Positions 7,283 to 15,462 of a DNA stretch of 21,658 bases are shown here, piece after piece. The position numbers and the translations under genes were made by a program. The notes below the pieces were generated by a model, which did not search any database, had not been told where the DNA came from, and was given only the letters and a program-made list of their open reading frames with translations. Positions within the stretch are counted from its first letter, which is position 1. Each line of letters starts with the position of its first letter. This stretch comes from Planctomycetota bacterium (GTDB lineage Bacteria > Planctomycetota > UBA11346). The DNA lies in NCBI GenBank assembly GCA_947470885.1, contig CANIXE010000008.1:1-21658 (forward strand), given 5' to 3'.

Positions 7283-9100
7283 ATGTCCGCCACCACCACC
7301 ACCGTCTCCGGCGTCGTCGCCCCGGCCCAGCCCTGGCTGTTCGGGGCGGCGTTCGCGGTGTTCGCAGCCCTGGCGGGGACCGTGGGCTGGCGCCTGCACC
7401 AGCTGCAGATCGTCGATGCCGAGATGCTGGCGACCATGGGTGAACGTCAGGTCAACCGGACGTGGACTCTCCAGGCCCCCCGGGGCACCATCAAGGATGC
7501 GGACGGCGCCCCCATCGTTGAATCCGTCGGCTCGTGGATGGTCAGCTGCGACCCCCGGTACATGGAGGACAAGCTCCTCGCCACCGTCGAGCTGTCCCGG
7601 ATTCTCAAGGTCCCGCGGGAAGAACTGCGCAAGGAATTCGAATCCGGGCGCAACGGCCGGATCCTGGCCAAGGACCTGACGGAAGCGGTCGCCGCCCAGA
7701 TCCGCAACCTAAAGCTGGTGGGGGTGAAGGTCCTCCGGGGCTACACCCGGACCTACCGGGATGGTGTCCTGGCCGCCCATGTCACCGGTTTCGTCAAGGC
7801 CGATGGCGTGGGCGCCGCCGGCCTGGAACAGCAGTTCGACAAAATCCTCAAGGGCACCGACGGCAAGGAGACCCTGCGGGTGGATGCCCAGAACCGGCCG
7901 GTGATCGACGGCCAGGAGACCATCCCTGCCAAGCCCGGCTGCGACGTCCAGCTGACCCTCAACCGGTTCATCCAGCGGACGCTGGAAGAACAGTTGGATG
8001 CGGCGGTGAAGAAGCACGCCCCGGCCCACGCCGCCGGGGTGGTGATCCGGCCCCAGACGGGCGAGATCGTGGCCATGGCCAGCTGGCCCACCTACAATCC
8101 GATGACCCGGGAGGGCTACAGCGAGGAGGCCAGCCGGAATAACGTCGTCGCCTTCAACTATGAACCGGGCTCGACCATGAAGCCCTTGATCGTCGGCGCC
8201 TCGGTGGCCGACAAGCTGACCCGGTTCACGGAAAGCATCAACGGCGAACACGGTCGTTGGACCTACACCGAAGGCCGGGCCAAGCGGACCATCCATGAGA
8301 AGACCGGCGGTCACGGAATCCTCACGGTGACCCAGGGCATCGCCCTCTCGGACAACATCCTCATGGCCAAACTGGGTGTCCGCTTTGAGCCGGACCGGAT
8401 GTGGCAGTGGATCGACATCTTGGGCTTCGGCAAAAAGACCGGGATTTGCCTGCCCGGGGAACAGGTGGGCATCGTCAGTCCGCGCAAGGGTTGGAAGCGG
8501 ATCAATGAAGGCATGTCGGTGGCCATCGGTCACAACATCTCGGTCACCCCGTTGCAGCTCGCCATGGCCCACGCCGCAGTGGCCAACGGCGGGGTGTGGA
8601 ATCCCCCCCGGCTGATCAAACGTATTACCCAGGAAGGCGTCGAAGGCCGGATCCTCGACCTGCCCACTCCCACCCTGGTGGAACCCCGGCGAATGTTTGC
8701 CGCCGCCGACGCCTCAGCGCTCCAGGAGGCGATGACCCACACCATGACCGAGGGCACCGGCGAAAAGGCCGAGCTCAAGGGCTACACCTCCGCCGGCAAG
8801 ACCGGCACCGCGGAAAAGCTGGTGGAGGGCCGCTACGCCAACGATCACAACGTCTGCTCGTTCGTCTGCTGGGCCCCGGCCCAGCCCGACCGCATCCCAG
8901 AACTGTTGGCCCTGGTGATCATCGACGATCCGTCGATCCTCTCCGCCGGCCGGACCGGCGCGAGCACCGCCGCGCCGGTGGTCCAGCAGGTCCTCCAGGC
9001 CGGCCTGGAATACCTGGGCGTCCCCAAGACCAGCCCAACAGAGGACACGGTGGTGGCCGGCGACGAGAAGCCGAGCCCGGTGAAACGGCGGGCCCGATGA
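7283..9100 (+). CDS. ftsI: Septal peptidoglycan transpeptidase FtsI (class B PBP, PBP3)
   Basis: The product is 605 residues with an N-terminal membrane anchor (about 18-36), a non-penicillin-binding dimerisation domain containing APRGTIKDADG (65-75), and a transpeptidase domain. The three active-site motifs are present: SxxK as STMK (S297, K300), SDN (356-358) and KTG in SAGKTGTAEK (506-508). It crosslinks new septal peptidoglycan with FtsW as its glycosyltransferase partner. No PASTA repeats follow; the tail is short and basic (KRRAR). No strong Shine-Dalgarno precedes ATG 7283, which lies 54 bases after ftsL. The stop overlaps the murE start as ATGA (9097-9100). Confidence 0.95.
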   Translation: MSATTTTVSGVVAPAQPWLFGAAFAVFAALAGTVGWRLHQLQIVDAEMLATMGERQVNRTWTLQAPRGTIKDADGAPIVESVGSWMVSCDPRYMEDKLLATVELSRILKVPREELRKEFESGRNGRILAKDLTEAVAAQIRNLKLVGVKVLRGYTRTYRDGVLAAHVTGFVKADGVGAAGLEQQFDKILKGTDGKETLRVDAQNRPVIDGQETIPAKPGCDVQLTLNRFIQRTLEEQLDAAVKKHAPAHAAGVVIRPQTGEIVAMASWPTYNPMTREGYSEEASRNNVVAFNYEPGSTMKPLIVGASVADKLTRFTESINGEHGRWTYTEGRAKRTIHEKTGGHGILTVTQGIALSDNILMAKLGVRFEPDRMWQWIDILGFGKKTGICLPGEQVGIVSPRKGWKRINEGMSVAIGHNISVTPLQLAMAHAAVANGGVWNPPRLIKRITQEGVEGRILDLPTPTLVEPRRMFAAADASALQEAMTHTMTEGTGEKAELKGYTSAGKTGTAEKLVEGRYANDHNVCSFVCWAPAQPDRIPELLALVIIDDPSILSAGRTGASTAAPVVQQVLQAGLEYLGVPKTSPTEDTVVAGDEKPSPVKRRAR

Positions 9101-10431
9101 GTGTCCTCGCCACCACCGAGTTGTTCGCCGGCATCCCCCTGACCGGGCGGATGCCCGCTTCGTTTTCCGGGATCAGCCGGGATTCCCGCAAGGTCCGCCC
9201 GGGGAACGCCTACGTCGCCCTGGGCACCGCTGCCGAGCGTCTCCGCCACCTGGCCGAGGCCCGGGCTGCCGGCGCAACGGCGGTGATCGGCGACTTCCCG
9301 GAAGCCGACCTGCGCAGCACCCATCCCCGCTGGCTGTTCGCCCACGCCAGCAGCCGGGCCCATGGCCTGCACCGCCACTGTCCCCCGGTGCTGGGGATCA
9401 CCGGCACCAAGGGCAAAAGCACCATCGCCCACTGGCTCCACGCCTGCTTGGGGGAGGGCGCTGCCCGGATCGGCACCATCGGCTGGCATGACGGCCGCAG
9501 CGAACGGCCGAATCCCCAGACCACCCCGCCACCCGAGGAACTCCACACGTTTCTCGCCGGCTTGGATCCCGCCTGCCCCGGGGTCGCCGTGGAAGTCAGC
9601 AGCCACGCCGGGGACCAGCACCGCCTGGCGGGAATCAACTTGGCTGCCTTGGCGGTCACCGGCATCGGCCACGACCACCTGGATTACCACGGCAGCGTCG
9701 CCGCCTATGTCCAGGCCAAATTACGGATCGTCCAACTGGTCGCCCCCGGTGGCTTGGTGATCGTCAACGCCGCCGATCCCCGGGCGGATCTGTTCGCCCA
9801 CGCCGCCGCGTGCCGGCAGCTCTCGGTGGTCCGCCTGGATCCCGCCACCGCCCCCTTCGCCATCCCCCTGCCCGGGGACTTCAATGCCTGGAATGCCCAG
9901 GCCGCGGTGCTGTTGGCAGGCCACCTGGGGATCCCCCGGGCCACCGCCATCGCCCGCCTGCAGGCCGCATCCCCCGTGCCCGGCCGCCTGGAACGCCTGG
10001 CGGAATCTCCGGCTACCTACATCGACTACGCCCACACCCCGGAGTCGTTGGCGAATGTCCTTGCCGCGGTCCGCGCCGCCCATCCCCGGGCCCCGGTGGC
10101 CCTGGTCTTCGGCTGCGGCGGCGACCGGGATTCCAGCAAGCGGGCGCCCATGGGCGCCTCCGCCAGCGCCGCCGATCTGGTGGTGATCACCACCGACAAC
10201 AGCCGGAGCGAAGACCCCGCCACCATCGCCGCTGAAATTTGCGCGGGAATCACCAACGATGTTGCCGTGGTGAAAGAGCCGGATCGGGCCGCGGCGATCC
10301 GCCTGGCCCGCCAGCGCCTCGGCCCCGGGGGCGTGGTGGTGGTCGCCGGCAAGGGCCATGAAACCACCCAGATCATCCGGGGCGTCACCTACGCCTGGGA
10401 TGACCGCGCCTTCGTGAGGTCCCTGGCATGA
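9097..10431 (+). CDS. murE: UDP-MurNAc-tripeptide synthetase MurE
   Basis: The 444-residue Mur ligase has the order expected for MurE: N-terminal SRDSRKVRPGNAYVAL, P-loop GTKGKST (103-109), QTTPP (141-145), EVSSHAGDQHR (166-176), the lysine normally carbamylated in YVQAKLR (K208), IDYAHTPESL (309-318), GCGGDRD (339-345) and GKGHETTQ. It adds the third residue of the stem peptide to UDP-MurNAc-L-Ala-D-Glu. The specificity loop reads DNSR (367-370) where meso-diaminopimelate enzymes usually have DNPR; the Arg is kept, so DAP is still the likelier substrate. It is shorter than E. coli MurE (495). Start ATG 9097 overlaps the ftsI stop. Its TGA (10429-10431) lies inside the first copy of a 19-base direct repeat. 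Confidence 0.93.
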   Translation: MSVLATTELFAGIPLTGRMPASFSGISRDSRKVRPGNAYVALGTAAERLRHLAEARAAGATAVIGDFPEADLRSTHPRWLFAHASSRAHGLHRHCPPVLGITGTKGKSTIAHWLHACLGEGAARIGTIGWHDGRSERPNPQTTPPPEELHTFLAGLDPACPGVAVEVSSHAGDQHRLAGINLAALAVTGIGHDHLDYHGSVAAYVQAKLRIVQLVAPGGLVIVNAADPRADLFAHAAACRQLSVVRLDPATAPFAIPLPGDFNAWNAQAAVLLAGHLGIPRATAIARLQAASPVPGRLERLAESPATYIDYAHTPESLANVLAAVRAAHPRAPVALVFGCGGDRDSSKRAPMGASASAADLVVITTDNSRSEDPATIAAEICAGITNDVAVVKEPDRAAAIRLARQRLGPGGVVVVAGKGHETTQIIRGVTYAWDDRAFVRSLA

Positions 10432-10550
10432 GCCTTGTTCCTGTCATCACCGGGATCAACCACTGGGAGCGCCGAGCGCCAGCTCGGCTCGCAGGCATTT
10501 ATTCGAACCGAGCTGACTTTCGGCGCTCCCACGTGAGGTCCCTGCCATGA
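10428..10550 (+). CDS. 40-residue bridging ORF across the murE/murF REP element
   Basis: The ATG at 10428 overlaps the murE stop as ATGA. The frame is open for 40 codons and its TGA (10548-10550) overlaps the murF start as ATGA. It is preceded by GTGAGG at ribosome-site spacing. The predicted peptide begins MSLVPVITGINHWERR and ends HVRSLP. Its first part echoes the MurF N-terminus (MTPAPAITTV), because the junction is duplicated, and the rest is translated REP sequence. I infer that the peptide itself has no function and that the ORF carries ribosomes from murE to murF. Whether it is translated is untested. Confidence 0.4.
   Translation: MSLVPVITGINHWERRAPARLAGIYSNRADFRRSHVRSLP
10464..10531 (+). 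repeat. REP-like palindromic element, copy 1 (murE/murF junction)
   Basis: The element runs from TGGGAGCGCCGAGCGCCAGC to GGCGCTCCCA. The left arm holds an intact hairpin GCCGAG-CGCCAG-CTCGGC (10471-10488). The right arm is its inverted, partly decayed partner (CCGAGCTGACTTTCGG then CGCTCCCA). The two arms are inverse complements with about four mismatches, so the whole 68 bases can also fold as one long stem. The two-arm layout matches paired REP units of the BIME kind. Confidence 0.8.
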
Positions 10551-12034
10551 CCCCAGCACCTGCGATCACCACGGTACCGGCCCCACTGACCTTGACCCCG
10601 GGCCAATTCGAAGCGTTGACCGGCGGGACGTGGCACTGGGAACGCCGTGCTTCCGACGCTGACCCGACGAGCCGAGCTGGCGCTCGGCGCTCCCAGAACT
10701 TCACCATCCGCGGGGCCGCCATCGACAGCCGCCTGGTCCGGGACGGCGTGCTATTCGCCTGTCTGCCCGGATCCAAGGTGGATGGCCACGATTTCGCCGC
10801 CCAGGCCGCCGCCGACGGCGCCGCCCTGATCCTCGCCCAGCGGCCCCTCCACCTGCCCGTGCCGGTGTTGGTGGTGGCGGATGTGGCCGCCGCCCTGCTG
10901 GCCCTGGGGGCCGAGGCCCGCCGCCGCCTGCCCCATACCCGCTGGCTGGCGGTGGGCGGGGCCAACGGCAAGACCACCACGAAGGAACTGCTGGCCGCCG
11001 CCTGTCGCGGCTCCGGCAAGCCCGTCCACGTCACCGCCGGCAACTTCAACAATCACCTGGGGGTGCCCCTGACCCTCCTGGCCACTCCGGCGGATGCGGC
11101 CTTCGCGGTGATCGAGGTCGGCACCAACCATCCGGGGGAGATCGCCCCCCTGGCCGCCGCCGTTGCCCCCCACCACGCCCTGGTCACCAGCATCGGCCCC
11201 GAACACCTGGAAGGCTTCGGTGATCTCGCCGGTGTCGCCCGGGAAGAAGCCAGCCTGTTCGCCGCCGTCGCCCCGGAGGGCACCTGCCTAGCAGGGCTCC
11301 ACGGTCTGGCGGACCACGCCCAGGCCCACGGGACCACCGTGGCGGCCATCGCCGATCTGCTGCGCCAGCCCGCCGGCCAGCGCCGGTTCGTACTCTTGGA
11401 TGACGCCCTGACCCCCACCGGCCTGGGCCAAGCTGTCCACGGACTGGTGGGCGCCCTGGGCATCCGCCTGGAAACCGCCGACGGCCTGGCTGACCTGCCG
11501 TTGCTGGGAGCCCACAATCTGGCCAACGCCGCCCTGGCCTTTGCCGCCGCCACCGCCGCCGGGGTCGCCCCCGCCGACGCCTTGAAGGGCCTGAGCACCG
11601 CGACGCCGGTGGCGGGTCGTCTGGTGCCCCGGCCTGCCGGCGACCACCTGATCCTGGACGACACCTACAACGCCAACCCCGCGAGCATGATCGCCGGCTT
11701 GCACGCCCTGGCCAAATGCCCCGGGGCCAAGCTGGCGATCCTCGGCTTCATGGGGGAACTGGGCAGCGCCAGCGACGCCGGCCACCGCAGCGTTGGCGCC
11801 GCCTGCGCCCGCCTGGGCATCCCGCTCATCACCGTCAACGCGCCCTTAATCGCCGCCGGCGCCCGGGCCGCCGGGCATCCGGTGAGCGAAGTGGCCGACC
11901 ACGCCGCCGCCGCCGCCCTGGCCAAGCAACGCCTCGCCACCGGGGCCACCACCGTGCTGGTGAAGGCCAGCCGCAGCCAGGCCCTGGAACGGGTGGTCAA
12001 CGCCCTGCTGCCCTCCGGATCCGCCCCATGCTGA
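10547..12034 (+). CDS. murF: UDP-MurNAc-tripeptide D-alanyl-D-alanine ligase MurF, with a translated REP insertion
   Basis: The product is 495 residues, longer than the usual 450 or so. Motifs are P-loop GGANGKTTTKELL (137-149), GNFNNHLGVPLTLL, EVGTNHPGEI, GPEHLEGF, LLGAHNLANAALA, LDDTYNANPASM and LGFMGELG. MurF adds D-Ala-D-Ala (from Ddl) to the UDP-MurNAc-tripeptide from MurE. Residues 31-50 (WERRASDADP to GARRSQ) are encoded by a REP element and sit between LTGGTW and FTIRGAAIDSR. That is a loop of the N-terminal substrate-binding domain in which other MurF proteins have almost nothing. The rest of the protein is intact, so it should be functional. ATG 10547 has GTGAGG 8 bases upstream. 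The stop overlaps mraY by 7 bases. Confidence 0.94.
   Translation: MTPAPAITTVPAPLTLTPGQFEALTGGTWHWERRASDADPTSRAGARRSQNFTIRGAAIDSRLVRDGVLFACLPGSKVDGHDFAAQAAADGAALILAQRPLHLPVPVLVVADVAAALLALGAEARRRLPHTRWLAVGGANGKTTTKELLAAACRGSGKPVHVTAGNFNNHLGVPLTLLATPADAAFAVIEVGTNHPGEIAPLAAAVAPHHALVTSIGPEHLEGFGDLAGVAREEASLFAAVAPEGTCLAGLHGLADHAQAHGTTVAAIADLLRQPAGQRRFVLLDDALTPTGLGQAVHGLVGALGIRLETADGLADLPLLGAHNLANAALAFAAATAAGVAPADALKGLSTATPVAGRLVPRPAGDHLILDDTYNANPASMIAGLHALAKCPGAKLAILGFMGELGSASDAGHRSVGAACARLGIPLITVNAPLIAAGARAAGHPVSEVADHAAAAALAKQRLATGATTVLVKASRSQALERVVNALLPSGSAPC
10637..10695 (+). repeat. REP-like element, copy 2, in frame inside murF
   Basis: The right arm keeps the complete hairpin GCCGAG-CTGGCG-CTCGGC (10671-10688) followed by GCTCCCA. 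The left arm, beginning TGGGAACGCCGTGCT, is degenerate. The element covers murF codons 31-50 with no stop. Its first codons match copy 1 (CAC TGG GAG CGC CGA GCG) except at third positions (CAC TGG GAA CGC CGT GCT), so both read HWERRA. Confidence 0.8.
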
Positions 12035-13200
12035 GCTACCTCGCCCAGTTCCAGCACCTGTGGGGCCCCCTGCGCCTCCTCGACTACGGCACCACCCGGG
12101 CCGTGGCGGCGCTGCTCACCGCGTTCGTCCTGATGCTGGTGGTGATGCCCGGGTGGATCCGCTGGCTGCGGCTCCGCAAGTTCGGCGAGGCCGGGGCCAA
12201 GGGCCAAGGTGCGGCGGTGGTGGATGCCGCCCGGGAACTGAAAAAAGGCACCCCCACCATGGGGGGCGCCGCCATCGTCGGCTGCATCGCCGTGGCCGCC
12301 CTCCTGTGGTGCGATCCCCAGGCCCCCCGCACGTGGCTGCTGTTGTTCGGCCTGGGGGGCTTCGCCGTCCTCGGGTTCCTGGACGACCGGACCAAGATCT
12401 TCAAAGGCTCGAAGGGCACGCCCCTGTTCGTGAAGCTGGGCATCCAGTTCGGCACCGCCATCGCCTGCGGCGTCGGTCTGTGGTGGATCGAAAGCTCCTA
12501 CGCCGCCCATCTGAACCCCGCCGGGGCCGCGACCTATACCAAGGTCCTCGACGGCGTGACCTGGCAAATCAGCCTGGGAACCCATCAGGTGGCCATCCCC
12601 CTGCTGGGCCTGGAACACGGCCTATACCTGGGTCTGTTCGGCGTGCTGTGGTCGGTATTCGTCACTGTCGCTTGCGCCAACGGGGTGAACTTCACCGATG
12701 GCATGGATGGCCTGGCGGCGGGGACGATGCTCATCGCTGCCCTGGCCTTCGCGGTCATCGCCTACCTGGTGGGCCGAGTGGATGCGGCCCAATACCTGAA
12801 AGTCTTTTACGTCCCCGGGGGCGATGACGTGGCGATCTTTTCGTGTGCGGTGGCCGGGGCCTGCCTGGGCTTCCTGTGGTTCAACTGCGCCCCGGCCCAG
12901 GTGTTCATGGGGGACACGGGCAGCCAGGCCCTGGGCGGGGTCCTGGGCCTGATCGCCCTGAACTGCAAACAAGAATTCCTGATTTGCCTGGTGGGCCTGA
13001 TCTTCGTCCTGGAGGCGGCCTCGGTGGCGATCCAGATCTTCACCGTCCGCTGCTGCGGCGGTCGTCGGCTGTTTCTCTGCGCCCCGGTGCACCACCACTT
13101 CCAGATGAAGGGGTGGAGCGAGACCACCATCGTCGTCCGCTTCTGGATCATCGCCGCCCTCGCCGCCCTCCTCGCCATCGCCTCCCTCAAGCTCCACTGA
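12028..13200 (+). CDS. mraY: Phospho-MurNAc-pentapeptide translocase MraY
   Basis: The 390-residue polytopic membrane protein carries the MraY signature set: KKGTPTMGG (72-80), LGFLDDRTK (115-123, catalytic-site D119/D120), NGVNFTDGMDGLA (218-230), FMGDTGS (293-299, D296) and the cytoplasmic HHH in APVHHHFQMKGW (355-357). About ten hydrophobic helices are visible. It transfers phospho-MurNAc-pentapeptide from UDP to undecaprenyl phosphate, making lipid I. ATG 12028 overlaps the murF stop (ATGCTGA). A longer upstream open frame is the murF shadow. murD, the common next gene, is absent: ftsW starts 10 bases after this stop. Confidence 0.97.
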   Translation: MLSYLAQFQHLWGPLRLLDYGTTRAVAALLTAFVLMLVVMPGWIRWLRLRKFGEAGAKGQGAAVVDAARELKKGTPTMGGAAIVGCIAVAALLWCDPQAPRTWLLLFGLGGFAVLGFLDDRTKIFKGSKGTPLFVKLGIQFGTAIACGVGLWWIESSYAAHLNPAGAATYTKVLDGVTWQISLGTHQVAIPLLGLEHGLYLGLFGVLWSVFVTVACANGVNFTDGMDGLAAGTMLIAALAFAVIAYLVGRVDAAQYLKVFYVPGGDDVAIFSCAVAGACLGFLWFNCAPAQVFMGDTGSQALGGVLGLIALNCKQEFLICLVGLIFVLEAASVAIQIFTVRCCGGRRLFLCAPVHHHFQMKGWSETTIVVRFWIIAALAALLAIASLKLH

Positions 13201-13210
13201 ATCCACTCCC

Positions 13211-14413
13211 ATGGCCATCCGCTTCACCCTGTGGTTGCTTGTCGCCCTGCTCTGCGGCTTCGGCCTGGTCATGGTCGCCTCCACCACGGCGGCGATGGGG
13301 AACGACCCGACCCAGGTGAACTACAGCTTCCTCCTGAAACAACTCGCGGCGATGGCCGCCGGAGTCCTGGGGGCCTGGGTGGTGTCCCGCTGGCTGGGCA
13401 CCGAGCGCCTGGCTAATCCCTGGTGGGTGACGGCCCTGGTGGGGGGAACGATCCTGAGCCTGATCGCGGTCCTCGCCGTTGGCCGCGAGGTGAACGGCGC
13501 CAAGCGTTGGATCGACGCCGGACCAGTGAACATCCAGCCCAGCGAACTGGCCAAGGTCTGCATCGTCATCGGCCTCGCCTGGTACGCCGTGCGGTTCGCC
13601 CCCCTGCTGCGGACCACTTGGTACGGCGTGTTGCTTCCTCTCGGCGGCTTCGTCCTGTTGGCCGGCCCGGTGTACCTGACCAAAGACCTGGGTTCGGTGG
13701 TGGTGATGGCGGTGGTCCTCAGCGCCATGCTGGCCTTTGCCGGGGCGCGGATCTGGCACTTCCTGGGCCTGGTCGCCCTGATCATGCCCGCCCTGGTATT
13801 CCAGGCCGCCTGGTCCGTGGGCTACCGCCGGGATCGGATGACCGCCTACTTCGATCCGTTGAACGGCGACAGCCCCACGGCCTACCACCTCAAGCAGTCG
13901 TTCATCGCCCTGGGCACCGGCGGGGTCTCCGGCACCGGAGTTGGCCAGGGGCCGTCGAAGCTGGGCTTCCTCCCGGAAAAGCACACCGACTTCATCTTCG
14001 CGGTCATCGGCGAGGAATTCGGGATGATCGGCGGCTGCTGCCTGGCCGGGGCGTATCTGCTGCTGATCGGCCTGGGCCTGCACATCGCCGCCAGCAGCCG
14101 GGACTACCACCGCCGCCTGTTGGCGGTGGGGGCCACGGTGGTCCTGGGGTTCCAGGCCTTCGGCAACATGCTGGTGGTCACCGGCGCGGTACCCACCAAG
14201 GGCATGACCCTGCCGTTCATCAGCTACGGCGGAACGTCCGTGGGCGTCTGCCTGCTGTTCATCGGCATCCTCGATGCCGTGGCCCGGGGCAACGCCAAGG
14301 ACCTCAGCCAGACCGCGACAATCCGCCGGGGCGCCACCGCCCGGACCTCCCGCTCCATCACCTGGCACGCCTATCCGTCGGTGGAAGAAACCATCCCCGG
14401 AGTCCGGCGATGA
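13211..14413 (+). CDS. ftsW: Septal peptidoglycan glycosyltransferase FtsW (SEDS family)
   Basis: The 400-residue SEDS protein has about ten membrane helices. Motifs are NGAKRWI (95-101), QPSELAK (109-115), the catalytic-loop Asp in TKDLGS (D159), SKLGFLPEKHTDFIFAVIGEE (249-269) and PTKGMTLPFISYGGTS (328-343). The last two, together with the gene's place between mraY and murG, mark FtsW rather than RodA. The catalytic loop normally reads PDLGT; here Pro is Lys and Thr is Ser, but the Asp remains. It polymerises lipid II at the septum with FtsI. A soluble tail of about 40 residues (from ARGNAKDL) is rich in Arg, Ser and Thr. The stop overlaps murG as ATGA. Confidence 0.95.
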   Translation: MAIRFTLWLLVALLCGFGLVMVASTTAAMGNDPTQVNYSFLLKQLAAMAAGVLGAWVVSRWLGTERLANPWWVTALVGGTILSLIAVLAVGREVNGAKRWIDAGPVNIQPSELAKVCIVIGLAWYAVRFAPLLRTTWYGVLLPLGGFVLLAGPVYLTKDLGSVVVMAVVLSAMLAFAGARIWHFLGLVALIMPALVFQAAWSVGYRRDRMTAYFDPLNGDSPTAYHLKQSFIALGTGGVSGTGVGQGPSKLGFLPEKHTDFIFAVIGEEFGMIGGCCLAGAYLLLIGLGLHIAASSRDYHRRLLAVGATVVLGFQAFGNMLVVTGAVPTKGMTLPFISYGGTSVGVCLLFIGILDAVARGNAKDLSQTATIRRGATARTSRSITWHAYPSVEETIPGVRR

Positions 14414-15462
14414 GCGGTCTCCACGGATTCCTGCTGTGCGGCGGCGGCACCGGCGGCCATGTGCTGCCCGGCTTGGCCGTGGCCCAGGCCCTGCGGGACC
14501 AGGGCATCACCGATCTGCGCTGGATCGGCGATCCGGAACGCATTGAAGCCAAGCTGGTCCCCGGGGCCGGCATTCCTTTATTAGACCTGGGCCTCACCCG
14601 GCCGCGCAAAAGCAGTCCCCTCTGGTGGTGGTCGCTGCTGGTCGCCGGCTGGCGGATCCACCGGGAATTCCGCGTCCGGCCGCCCCGGGCGGTGATCGCC
14701 CTGGGGGGCTACGCCGCGTTTTTGCCGGGAGTCGTCGCCTGGCTGCACCGCCGGCCGCTGGTGGTGATGGAACAGAACGCCAAGGCGGGGAAGACCAACC
14801 GCCTGCTGGCTCGATTCGCCAAAGCGGTGATCACCCAGTTCCCCGCCGCCGCGACCCTGCTGCCCAAGGACAAGGTCCGCATGCTGGGCAACCCGGTGCG
14901 GGCGATTCCCGCCAAGCCCCGGGGCGACCAGAGCGAACTCACCGTGCTGGTGGTGGGCGGCAGCCTGGCGGCCAAGACGCTGAATGACCTGCTGGCGGAC
15001 GCCGCGCCGGACCTGGGCAAGATTCCCCACCTGCGGATCGTCCACCTGGCGGGGGATGCGGATCGGGAACGGATGGCCGGGATCTACCAGGCCAACGGCG
15101 TCACCGCCGAGGTCCACGGCTTCTACAGCGACATGCCCGGCCTGTACGCCCGGATCGACCTGGCGGTGGCCCGGGCCGGGGCCACCACCGTCGCCGAACT
15201 ATGCGCGGCGGGGATCGGTGCCCTGTACATCCCCCTGCCCTGGGCCGCGGACGACCACCAGACCGCCAACGCCCAGGCCGTGGCCGATGCCCGGGGGGCG
15301 GAAGTCCTGCCCCAGGCGGTCACCACCGGAAAAATCCTCGCCTGCCGCCTGGCCGCCCTCGCCGCCGATCGCGCCCAAGTCGCAGCCCTGGGTGTCGGCG
15401 CCCATTCCCTGGCCCGTCCCCGGGCCGCCCATGATGTCGCCGACTTGGTGATGGCGCTATGA
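14410..15462 (+). CDS. murG: UDP-GlcNAc:lipid I GlcNAc transferase MurG
   Basis: The 350-residue GT28-family protein begins with the family loop CGGGTGGHVLPGLA (10-23). It then has ALGGYAA (97-103), MEQNAKAGKTNRLLA (120-134), LGNPVR (159-164), VVGGSLAAKTLND, FYSDMPGLYARIDLAVARAGATTVAE (238-263) and PWAADDHQTANA (277-288). MurG adds GlcNAc to lipid I at the inner membrane face, giving lipid II. It overlaps ftsW and murC by ATGA on both sides. Length and motifs are normal. Confidence 0.96.
   Translation: MSGLHGFLLCGGGTGGHVLPGLAVAQALRDQGITDLRWIGDPERIEAKLVPGAGIPLLDLGLTRPRKSSPLWWWSLLVAGWRIHREFRVRPPRAVIALGGYAAFLPGVVAWLHRRPLVVMEQNAKAGKTNRLLARFAKAVITQFPAAATLLPKDKVRMLGNPVRAIPAKPRGDQSELTVLVVGGSLAAKTLNDLLADAAPDLGKIPHLRIVHLAGDADRERMAGIYQANGVTAEVHGFYSDMPGLYARIDLAVARAGATTVAELCAAGIGALYIPLPWAADDHQTANAQAVADARGAEVLPQAVTTGKILACRLAALAADRAQVAALGVGAHSLARPRAAHDVADLVMAL

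Larger units (their letters stand above)
10413..10550 (+). repeat. 19-base direct repeat flanking the murE/murF REP element
   Basis: The two copies are CGTGAGGTCCCTGGCATGA at 10413-10431 and CGTGAGGTCCCTGCCATGA at 10532-10550, one mismatch in 19. Each contains a Shine-Dalgarno-like GTGAGG, 8 bases of spacing and an ATGA. In the first, ATGA carries the murE stop; in the second, the murF start. Weaker similarity continues for about 20 bases (CCTGTCATCACC after copy 1, CCTGCGATCACC after copy 2). The period is 119 bases. The likeliest origin is duplication of an ancestral overlapping murE/murF junction when the REP-bearing segment arrived. Confidence 0.85.
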
